A stretch of DNA of 64,000 bases from Streptomyces sp. NBC_00490 (lineage in GTDB: Bacteria > Actinomycetota > Actinomycetes > Streptomycetales > Streptomycetaceae). The stretch is taken from contig NZ_CP107869.1 of the NCBI RefSeq assembly GCF_036013645.1, forward strand, positions 1,426,001 to 1,490,000, written 5' to 3'. This document shows positions 1 through 6,474 of this stretch, one piece after another. Every line of letters begins with the position of its first letter. Within the stretch, counting starts at the first letter, position 1. The notes under the pieces were generated by a model. It saw nothing but the letters and a program-made list of their open reading frames with translations. It was not told the DNA's origin and made no database searches. The position numbers and the translations under genes are program-made.

Positions 1-314
1 AGGGCGCCCTCGACCTGCCGGGCCGACCGGTCCCCGTGCACACGCCGGGCCACACCGACGGCCACGCCGCCTTCCACCTCCCGGACACCGGCGTCCTGAT
101 CTCCGGAGACGCCCTGGTGAGCGGCCACCCGACCTCGCGCGTCAAGGGCCCCCAGCTGCTGCCGGACATGTTCCACCACGAGCGCGCCCGTGCCGTGGCC
201 TCGCTGGACGTCCTCGCCGCCCTGGAGGGCGACCTCCTGCTCCCGGGCCACGGTCCGGCGCACCGCGGTCCGGTCCGTGAAGCGGCACTTCAGGCCAGGG
301 AGCGCGCCCTCTAA
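1..314 (+). CDS. MBL-fold metallo-hydrolase, C-terminal part (5' end outside window)
   Basis: The frame is open from the first bases of the window and stops at 314, so this is the C-terminal ~104 residues of a longer gene. The motif HTPGHTDGH followed by SGDAL and then LLPGHGP is the distal metal-binding half of the metallo-beta-lactamase fold (ligand His after the PGHT loop, bridging Asp in SGD, final His in PGHG). Such proteins hydrolyse thioesters, lactones or glyoxalase-II-type substrates. Substrate cannot be told from this fragment. The N-terminal HxHxDH motif lies upstream of the window. Confidence 0.8.
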   Translation, partial: GALDLPGRPVPVHTPGHTDGHAAFHLPDTGVLISGDALVSGHPTSRVKGPQLLPDMFHHERARAVASLDVLAALEGDLLLPGHGPAHRGPVREAALQARERAL

Positions 315-355
315 GGTGAGGTGACGATCACCCGCGAGGCGAGGACGAACGGCCC

Positions 356-1591
356 ATGGCACTGCAGATCAGCGCGACGAACCCGGAGCACCCCGCGCTC
401 CTGCTGGAGCTGCCGTGGGACGTGCCCCTGGAGCAGTGGCCGGAAGAGGTCCTGGTCCCGCTGCCGCGCGGCATATCCCGGCACATCGTGCGCTACGCCC
501 GCGCCGGCGACGAGGTGATCGCCGTCAAGGAACTCGCCGCGCGGCCCGCCCTCAACGAGTACGACATGCTCCGCGACCTCGACCGGCTCGCCATCCCCTC
601 CGTGGATCCGCTGGCCGTCGTCACCGGCCGCACCGACCAGGACGGCAACCCGCTGGAGTCCGTCCTGGTCACCCGCCACCTGGGCGGCTCGATGCCGTAC
701 CGGTCGATGTTCGAGACGACGATGCGGCCGGCGACCATGCACCGCCTCATGGACGCCCTGGCGGTCCTGCTCGTCCGACTGCACCTGGCCGGGTTCGCGT
801 GGGGCGACTGCTCGCTGTCCAACACCCTCTTCCGCCGGGACGCGGGCGCCTACGCCGCCTATCTCGTCGACGCCGAGACCGGCGAACTGCACCCCCAGCT
901 CAGCAACGGCCAGCGCGAGTACGACCTCGACCTCGCCCGCGTGAACATCAGCGGCGAGCTCCTCGACCTGGAGGCCTCCGGGGCGCTGCACCCCTCCGTC
1001 GACCCGATCGAGTTCGGCATGGAGATCTGCGCGCGCTACCGCGGCCTGTGGGGAGAGCTGACCCGCACCTCCGTCTACCCGGCGGGCAAGTACCACTACA
1101 TCGAGCGCCGGATCCGCCGTCTCAACGAGCTCGGCTTCGACGTGGCCGAGATGCAGATCGAGCACGCCGCCAACGGTGACACGGTCACCTTCGTGCCCAA
1201 GGTCGTGGACGCCGGCCACCACCAGCGCCAGCTGCTGCGGCTGACGGGCCTGGACACCGAGGAGAACCAGGCCCGCCGGCTGCTGAACGACCTGGAGAGC
1301 TGGATGGCCACCCAGGACGACTACGCCCCGGGCGACCCCCTCGGCGCCCGCCCCGAGGTCCTCGCCCACCGCTGGGTGCGGGACGTCTTCCGCCCGACCG
1401 TGCGCGCGGTGCCGCTCGAACAGCGCGGGTCGATGGACCCGGCGGAGATCTACCACGAGCTGCTCGAACACCGCTGGTACCTGTCGGAGCGGGCGCAGCA
1501 CGACATCGGCCTGGACACGGCGGTCGAGGACTACATCAAGAACGTCCTGCCCACGGCGCGGGAGACGCTCCAGCCCACCGTCGAGGCCTGA
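356..1591 (+). CDS. DUF4032 domain-containing protein (lipopolysaccharide-kinase-like fold)
   Basis: A 411-residue soluble protein whose whole length matches my memory of the actinobacterial DUF4032 family. The first ~200 residues look like a remnant of an aminoglycoside/LPS kinase fold: VIAVKELAARP resembles the ATP-lysine strand, and WGDCSLSNTLF (about residues 155-165) resembles a catalytic loop with Asp and Asn, followed by YLVDAETGEL in the metal-binding position. The C-terminal ~170 residues are the DUF4032 part. The ATG at 356 is preceded by GAGGACG. Phosphotransfer activity is possible but unproven. It stops one base before the convergent universal stress gene. Confidence 0.8.
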   Translation: MALQISATNPEHPALLLELPWDVPLEQWPEEVLVPLPRGISRHIVRYARAGDEVIAVKELAARPALNEYDMLRDLDRLAIPSVDPLAVVTGRTDQDGNPLESVLVTRHLGGSMPYRSMFETTMRPATMHRLMDALAVLLVRLHLAGFAWGDCSLSNTLFRRDAGAYAAYLVDAETGELHPQLSNGQREYDLDLARVNISGELLDLEASGALHPSVDPIEFGMEICARYRGLWGELTRTSVYPAGKYHYIERRIRRLNELGFDVAEMQIEHAANGDTVTFVPKVVDAGHHQRQLLRLTGLDTEENQARRLLNDLESWMATQDDYAPGDPLGARPEVLAHRWVRDVFRPTVRAVPLEQRGSMDPAEIYHELLEHRWYLSERAQHDIGLDTAVEDYIKNVLPTARETLQPTVEA

Positions 1592-1592
1592 C

Positions 1593-2465
1593 TCAGACGG
1601 GCGGGACGACCGCCACCGGGCACTCGGCGTGGTGCAGCACGCCATGGGCGACGGAGCCGATCCGGGCGCCCACGGCGGTGCGGTGGGCGCGCCGGCCGAC
1701 GACCATCAGCTGGGCCCGCCCCGTCACCGACAGCAGTACCTGTCCCGCACTGCCCATCTCGACGTGCTCCACCACCGGGACGTCGGGGAAGCCCGCCCGC
1801 AACGGCTCCAGGGCCGCGGCCAGCGCCTGCTGCTCGCGCGGCTCCAGACCGCCGGCCTCGTCGAGCAGCTTCAGCGAGCCGGGGCTGTAGGCGAACACCG
1901 GCGGCAGGGTCCAGGCCCGTACGGCACGCACGGTCGCCCCGCGCGACGCGGCGGTCTCGAACGCGAACCGCAGAGCGGCGGCGCTGTCCTCCGGCTCGCC
2001 CTGCTGGCCCACGACGACCTCGCGGCCCGCGGCCTCGGCGACAGGCTGGTCCCCGGCACGTACCAGGACGACGGGCCGCGTGGTCTCGGCGATCACCTGC
2101 TGTCCGACCGAGCCGAGCAGGAACCCCACGACCGGCCCGTGGCCGCGCGAGCCGAGCACCAGCATCTCGGCGTCCGCCGACGCGTCGACCAGCGTCTCGA
2201 CGGCGGCGCCCTCCAGGACGTCGGTGGTCACGGTGAGTCCCGGGTAGCGCCCGGTGACGGCCCGGGTCGCCTCGGACACCGTCTCCCGCACCCACCCGGC
2301 CTGGGTGTCCGGGGTGGCCACCTCGACGGCGTCGTACGCCTCGAACCGCCAGGCCTGCACCACCCGCAACGGCAGGTCGCGGCGGACGGCCTCCCGGGCC
2401 GCCCAGTCCAGCGCGGCGAGGCTCTCCTCGGATCCGTCGACTCCTGCGGTGATCGGGCGCGTCAT
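1593..2465 (-). CDS. Universal stress protein, tandem UspA domains
   Basis: A 290-residue protein with two UspA domains, each starting with a nucleotide-binding alpha/beta strand (ITAGVDGSEES at the N terminus; REVVVGQQGEPEDS near residue 140). Both carry the ATP-binding pattern G-2X-G-9X-G-S/T: GSRGHGPVVGFLLGS in the first, VGRRAHRTAVGARIGS in the second. Tandem Usps in actinobacteria respond to dormancy, hypoxia or redox stress. The ATG at 2465 is chosen over an in-frame start 27 bases upstream because AGGGAGA lies at the right distance before it and it begins directly with the first UspA strand. It is divergent from the VOC gene. Confidence 0.9.
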   Translation of the reverse strand: MTRPITAGVDGSEESLAALDWAAREAVRRDLPLRVVQAWRFEAYDAVEVATPDTQAGWVRETVSEATRAVTGRYPGLTVTTDVLEGAAVETLVDASADAEMLVLGSRGHGPVVGFLLGSVGQQVIAETTRPVVLVRAGDQPVAEAAGREVVVGQQGEPEDSAAALRFAFETAASRGATVRAVRAWTLPPVFAYSPGSLKLLDEAGGLEPREQQALAAALEPLRAGFPDVPVVEHVEMGSAGQVLLSVTGRAQLMVVGRRAHRTAVGARIGSVAHGVLHHAECPVAVVPPV

Positions 2466-2514
2466 ACGGCTGTCTCCCTGTGTCGTGGCCACGTCCGTCG
2501 GGCCGGGTCTTCAC

Positions 2515-2526
2515 TACGCTGACTGT
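2515..2526 (+). promoter_or_regulatory. Candidate -10 box of a leaderless promoter for the VOC gene
   Basis: TACGCT at 2515-2520 fits TAnnnT and puts the expected transcription start on the A of the ATG at 2527. No convincing -35 hexamer was seen. Confidence 0.35.
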
Positions 2527-2886
2527 ATGAGCCTGGTGTGGGAGCAAGTGAACGTGGATGCCCGCGACGCGGAGGCCCTGGGCCGCTGGTGGGCCGAGGC
2601 GCTCGGCTGGGTGGTCGTGAACGACGCCCCCGACGAGTACGAGATCCGCCCGGACAAGGACCGCCTGCCCGGCCTGCTCTTCAGCCCGGTCCCGGAGGGC
2701 AAGACCGTCAAGAACCGCCTCCACCTCGACCTCCGCCCCGACGACCAGGCCGCCGAGGTCGCCCGCCTCCTGGCACTCGGCGCCCGGCACACGGACGTCG
2801 GACAGGGCGAGCAGCCCTGGGTGGTGCTGGCGGACCCCGAGGGGAACGAGTTCTGCGTGCTCGGCGATCACCGGCCGCGAACCTGA
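2527..2886 (+). CDS. VOC-family (glyoxalase-like) protein
   Basis: A 119-residue single-domain protein of the vicinal-oxygen-chelate superfamily, close to the Glyoxalase_6 type: it opens with WEQVNVDARDAEALGRWWAEALGW and ends with VVLADPEGNEFCVLGDH, the usual last strand with the metal-ligand Glu. Metal and substrate cannot be predicted. No Shine-Dalgarno sequence precedes the ATG; instead TACGCT (2515-2520) ends exactly six bases before it, which fits a -10 box and a leaderless transcript starting at the ATG. Confidence 0.85.
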   Translation: MSLVWEQVNVDARDAEALGRWWAEALGWVVVNDAPDEYEIRPDKDRLPGLLFSPVPEGKTVKNRLHLDLRPDDQAAEVARLLALGARHTDVGQGEQPWVVLADPEGNEFCVLGDHRPRT

Positions 2887-2952
2887 GCGGAGCGGAACTT
2901 TCGAACATACGATGGGCCGCAGTCGCAGCCGAACCTTCGGGGTGGGAGACGT

Positions 2953-4629
2953 ATGGCACAGGCCGCCGAATCAGCGCGGACCGTCATCCTGACCGTGGAC
3001 GACGACCCGGGGGTCTCCCGTGCCGTCGCCCGGGACCTGCGGCGGCGCTACGGCGAGTCGTACCGGATCGTGCGCGCGGAGTCCGGTGAGTCCGCGCTGG
3101 AGGCGCTGCGCGAGCTGAAGCTGCGCGGGGACCTGGTGGCCGTGATCCTGGCCGACTACCGGATGCCGCAGATGAACGGCATCGAGTTCCTCGAGCAGGC
3201 CCTCGACGTGTATCCCGGCGCGCGCCGCGTGCTGCTGACGGCGTACGCGGACACCAACGCGGCGATCGACGCGATCAACGTCGTGGATCTGGACCACTAT
3301 CTCCTCAAGCCGTGGGACCCGCCGGAGGAGAAGCTCTACCCGGTCCTGGACGACCTCCTGGAGGCATGGCGGAGCAGCGCGTACCGCCCGGTGCCCGCCA
3401 CCAAGGTCGTCGGGCACCGCTGGTCGGCGCGCTCCTCGGACGTGCGGGAGTTCCTGGCCCGCAACCAGGTGCCGTATCGCTGGTACTCGACCGAGGAGCC
3501 CGAGGGGCAGCGGCTGCTGGCCGCCGCGGGCCAGGACGGACAGCGGCTGCCGGTGGTCATCACCCCGGACGGCACTCCCCTGGTCGAGCCCGAGGCACCC
3601 GATCTGGCCGCGCACGTGGGCCTGGCCACGACACCCACGGCGGACTTCTACGACCTCGTCGTCATCGGCGGCGGCCCGGCCGGACTCGGGGCCGCGGTGT
3701 ACGGCGCCTCGGAGGGCCTGCGGACCGTCCTCGTGGAGCGGTCCGCGACCGGCGGGCAGGCCGGGCAGAGCTCACGCATCGAGAACTACCTGGGCTTCCC
3801 CGACGGTGTGTCGGGCGCCCAGCTCACCGACCGGGCGCGGCGGCAGGCGGCCAAGTTCGGCGCCGAGATCCTCACCGCCCGTGAAGTGGCCGGCCTGGAG
3901 GTGAACGGGGCGGCCCGTACCGTGCGGTTCTCGGACGGCTCCGCGGTCGCCGCGCACAGCGTGATCCTGGCGACCGGTGTGTCGTACCGGCAGCTGGAGG
4001 CCCCGGGCTGCACCGACCTGACCGGGTGCGGGGTGTACTACGGCTCGGCTTTGACCGAGGCGTCCTCCTGCCAGGGACAGGACATCTACATCGTCGGCGG
4101 CGCCAACTCCGCGGGACAGGCGGCGATGTACCTGTCCCGGGGTGCCAAGTCGGTGACGCTGCTGGTGCGCGGCCCCGACCTGTCGGCGTCGATGTCGCAC
4201 TATCTGATCCAGCAGATCAGCGAGGCCCCCAACATCTCGGTGCGCGCGCGTACCGTCGTCGAGTCCGCCCACGGCTCCGGCCATCTGGAGCAGCTCACCC
4301 TGCGCGATGTGGACACCGGGGAGACCGAACTCGTCGACGCGCAGTGGATGTTCGTGTTCATCGGCGCGGCGCCGCTGACGGGCTGGCTGGACGGCACCGT
4401 GCTCCGTGACGACCACGGCTTCATCCTGTCCGGCCCCGACCTGACCGCCGACGGACGGCCGCCGGCGGGCTGGGAGCTGGACCGGCCGCCGTACCACCTG
4501 GAGACCAACGTCCCCGGCGTGTTCGTGGCGGGCGACGCCCGCGCCGAGTCCGCCAAGCGGGTCGCGTCCGCCGTCGGAGAGGGAGCCATGGCCGTGATGC
4601 TCGTCCACCGGTATCTGGAGCAGTCATGA
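2953..4629 (+). CDS. Receiver - glutaredoxin-like - thioredoxin-reductase-like fusion flavoprotein
   Basis: A 558-residue three-part protein. Residues ~10-135 are a CheY-like receiver: acidic DDD at 16-18, phospho-acceptor Asp68 in LADYRMP, Thr96, Lys119 in LLKPWDPP. Residues ~150-225 resemble a glutaredoxin/thioredoxin fold (VVGHRWSARSS...PVVITPDG) but lack CxxC. Residues ~232-558 are a thioredoxin-reductase-type FAD/NAD(P)H domain: VIGGGPAGLGAA, second Rossmann motif VGGANSAGQAA, closing FVAGDAR. The CxxC expected between the two Rossmann motifs reads GCGVYYGSA, so the normal disulfide exchange is not available. FAD and NADPH binding look intact. The stop overlaps the next start (ATGA at 4626), so it is translationally coupled to a histidine kinase that may phosphorylate it (inference). 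Confidence 0.88.
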   Translation: MAQAAESARTVILTVDDDPGVSRAVARDLRRRYGESYRIVRAESGESALEALRELKLRGDLVAVILADYRMPQMNGIEFLEQALDVYPGARRVLLTAYADTNAAIDAINVVDLDHYLLKPWDPPEEKLYPVLDDLLEAWRSSAYRPVPATKVVGHRWSARSSDVREFLARNQVPYRWYSTEEPEGQRLLAAAGQDGQRLPVVITPDGTPLVEPEAPDLAAHVGLATTPTADFYDLVVIGGGPAGLGAAVYGASEGLRTVLVERSATGGQAGQSSRIENYLGFPDGVSGAQLTDRARRQAAKFGAEILTAREVAGLEVNGAARTVRFSDGSAVAAHSVILATGVSYRQLEAPGCTDLTGCGVYYGSALTEASSCQGQDIYIVGGANSAGQAAMYLSRGAKSVTLLVRGPDLSASMSHYLIQQISEAPNISVRARTVVESAHGSGHLEQLTLRDVDTGETELVDAQWMFVFIGAAPLTGWLDGTVLRDDHGFILSGPDLTADGRPPAGWELDRPPYHLETNVPGVFVAGDARAESAKRVASAVGEGAMAVMLVHRYLEQS

Positions 4630-6083
4630 GCGGGCAGCTCGTGCCGTGCAGCCCCGCGGAGATCGGGGCGCTGTTCCTGTTCGAGAAGCTGTCCCCCGAA
4701 CAGCTGGGGCAGTTGTGCAGTTCCGGACGGGTGGAGAAGTTCGAGCCCGGGCCCGTCTACACCGAGGGCGAGCCCGCCACCTGCTTCTACGTGATGATCG
4801 AGGGCACGGTCGTGCTCTCCCGCCGGGTCGGCGGCGACGACGTGGAGGTCACGCGGACCTCGCAGCGCGGGGTGTACGCGGGGTCCATGCAGGCCTACCT
4901 CGGGGACCGGGTGCAGCAGGTCTACAAGAACTCCATGCGGGTCACGGAGCCGACGCGGTTCTTCGTGCTGCCCGGTGAGAAGTTCTCGGACTTCATGCAG
5001 GAGTGGTTCCCGATGGCGGTCCACCTGCTGGAGGGGCTGTTCTTCGGCTCGCAGAGCACCCAGCGGGCCATCGGCCAGCGTGAACGGCTCCTGGCGCTCG
5101 GCTCGTTGTCCGCCGGTCTCACCCACGAGCTCAACAACCCGGCGGCCGCCGCCGTACGGGCCACCGCGACCCTGCGGGAGCGCGTGGGCAAGATGCGGCA
5201 CAAGCTCGCCGTCATCGCCCAGGGGAACTACGCCCCCGAGGTCATGGCGAACCTCATCGACATCCAGGACCGCACGGCCGAACGCGTCGCCAAGGCGCCG
5301 ACGTTGAGCCCGCTGGAGGCCTCGGACCGTGAGGACGCGGTCACCGACTGGCTGGACGACCACGACATCCAGAACGGCTGGCGGCTCGCCCCCACCTTCG
5401 TCCAGGCCGGTCTCGACGTGGACTGGCTGGACCAGGTCGCCGCGGCCGTGGACGAGGACCTCCTGCCCAACGCGATCGGCTGGCTCAACTACACCGTCGA
5501 GACCGAGCTGTTGATGGACGAGATCAACGACTCCACCAATCGCATCTCGCACCTCGTCGACGCCGCCAAGCAGTACTCGCAGCTCGACCGGGCGCCCTTC
5601 CAGAACGCCGATGTGCACGAACTCCTGGACAGCACCCTGCTGATGCTGTCCGGCAAGATCGGACAGCGGATCAAGATCGTCAAGGAGTACGACCGGACGC
5701 TCCCGAAGATCCCGGCGTACCCCGCGGAACTCAACCAGGTGTGGACCAACCTGATCGACAACGCGGTCGCCGCGATGAACAGCGCGGGCGGGGAAGGCAC
5801 CTTGACCGTGCGGACGGCGCTCGATCACGAGCGGCTGCTGGTGGAGTTCCGGGACACGGGGCCGGGGGTGCCGCAGGAGATCCGCAGCCGGATCTTCGAT
5901 CCGTTCTTCACCACGAAGCCGGTGGGCGAGGGGACGGGGCTCGGCCTCGACATCTCGTGGCGGATCGTGGTGAACAAGCATCACGGGACGCTTCAGGTGG
6001 AGTCCCGGCCCGGGGACACGCGGTTCCAGGTGCTGCTTCCGCTCACCGCCGCGGAGAGTGAGACGAGCGAGGAGTGGGAATGA
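4626..6083 (+). CDS. Sensor histidine kinase with N-terminal cyclic-nucleotide-binding-type domain
   Basis: A 485-residue soluble kinase. Residues ~14-135 form a cNMP/Crp-type beta-roll (FEPGPVYTEGEPATCFYVMIEGTV style). The H-box is LSAGLTHELNNP with His167. A helical insert of ~130 residues follows, then the N-box NLIDNAVAAM, G1 box DTGPGVP, F-box FDPFFTTKP and G2 box GEGTGLGLDIS of the HATPase. No membrane segment is present, so it should read an internal ligand. Its start overlaps the flavoprotein stop and its own stop overlaps the zinc-finger gene start, giving three translationally coupled genes. The likely phosphotransfer partner is the receiver domain of the flavoprotein (inference from coupling). 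Confidence 0.9.
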   Translation: MSGQLVPCSPAEIGALFLFEKLSPEQLGQLCSSGRVEKFEPGPVYTEGEPATCFYVMIEGTVVLSRRVGGDDVEVTRTSQRGVYAGSMQAYLGDRVQQVYKNSMRVTEPTRFFVLPGEKFSDFMQEWFPMAVHLLEGLFFGSQSTQRAIGQRERLLALGSLSAGLTHELNNPAAAAVRATATLRERVGKMRHKLAVIAQGNYAPEVMANLIDIQDRTAERVAKAPTLSPLEASDREDAVTDWLDDHDIQNGWRLAPTFVQAGLDVDWLDQVAAAVDEDLLPNAIGWLNYTVETELLMDEINDSTNRISHLVDAAKQYSQLDRAPFQNADVHELLDSTLLMLSGKIGQRIKIVKEYDRTLPKIPAYPAELNQVWTNLIDNAVAAMNSAGGEGTLTVRTALDHERLLVEFRDTGPGVPQEIRSRIFDPFFTTKPVGEGTGLGLDISWRIVVNKHHGTLQVESRPGDTRFQVLLPLTAAESETSEEWE

Positions 6084-6433
6084 CCGAGATCCAGGGACTC
6101 GACGCCGCCGTGCCGCCGAGCGGGAACGGGTGCGTCGAGTGCGATGCCGCGGGTGGGTGGTGGTTCCATCTGCGCCGGTGCGCCCAGTGCGGGCATGTGG
6201 GGTGCTGCGACTCCTCGCCCGCCAAGCACGCCACGGCACATTTCCAGGAGACCGGGCATCCGCTGGTGCAGAGCTTCGAGCCGGGTGAGCAGTGGTACTG
6301 GAACTTCGCGACCAAGGAGATGTTCGAGGCCGGGCCCTCGCTCGCGGCACCGGACAGTCATCCGGTGGATCAGCCGGCGCCCGGCCCCGAGGGACGGGTT
6401 CCGGCGGACTGGGCGAAGACGTTGCGGGGTTAA
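6080..6433 (+). CDS. UBP-type zinc finger protein
   Basis: A 117-residue protein with one ZnF-UBP domain: CVECDAAGGWWFHLRRCAQCGHVGCC, then HATAHFQETGHPLVQSFEPGEQWYW, which supplies the Cys and His zinc ligands in the eukaryotic USP5/HDAC6 order. In eukaryotes this finger binds the free C-terminal Gly-Gly of ubiquitin; Streptomyces has no ubiquitin, so the ligand is unknown. The ATG at 6080 overlaps the kinase stop (ATGA) and is preferred over an in-frame GTG at 6074. The C-terminal ~50 residues are Pro-rich and end in Leu-Arg-Gly. Confidence 0.85.
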   Translation: MTEIQGLDAAVPPSGNGCVECDAAGGWWFHLRRCAQCGHVGCCDSSPAKHATAHFQETGHPLVQSFEPGEQWYWNFATKEMFEAGPSLAAPDSHPVDQPAPGPEGRVPADWAKTLRG

Positions 6434-6474
6434 TTGACCCGGGGGCTCCTGTGCTTTGGTGACAGGATGTCTTT

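Noticed and set aside
311..1645. 444-codon minus-strand frame opposite the DUF4032 gene
   Set aside because: Low-complexity translation; the plus strand has the recognised domain and a ribosome site.
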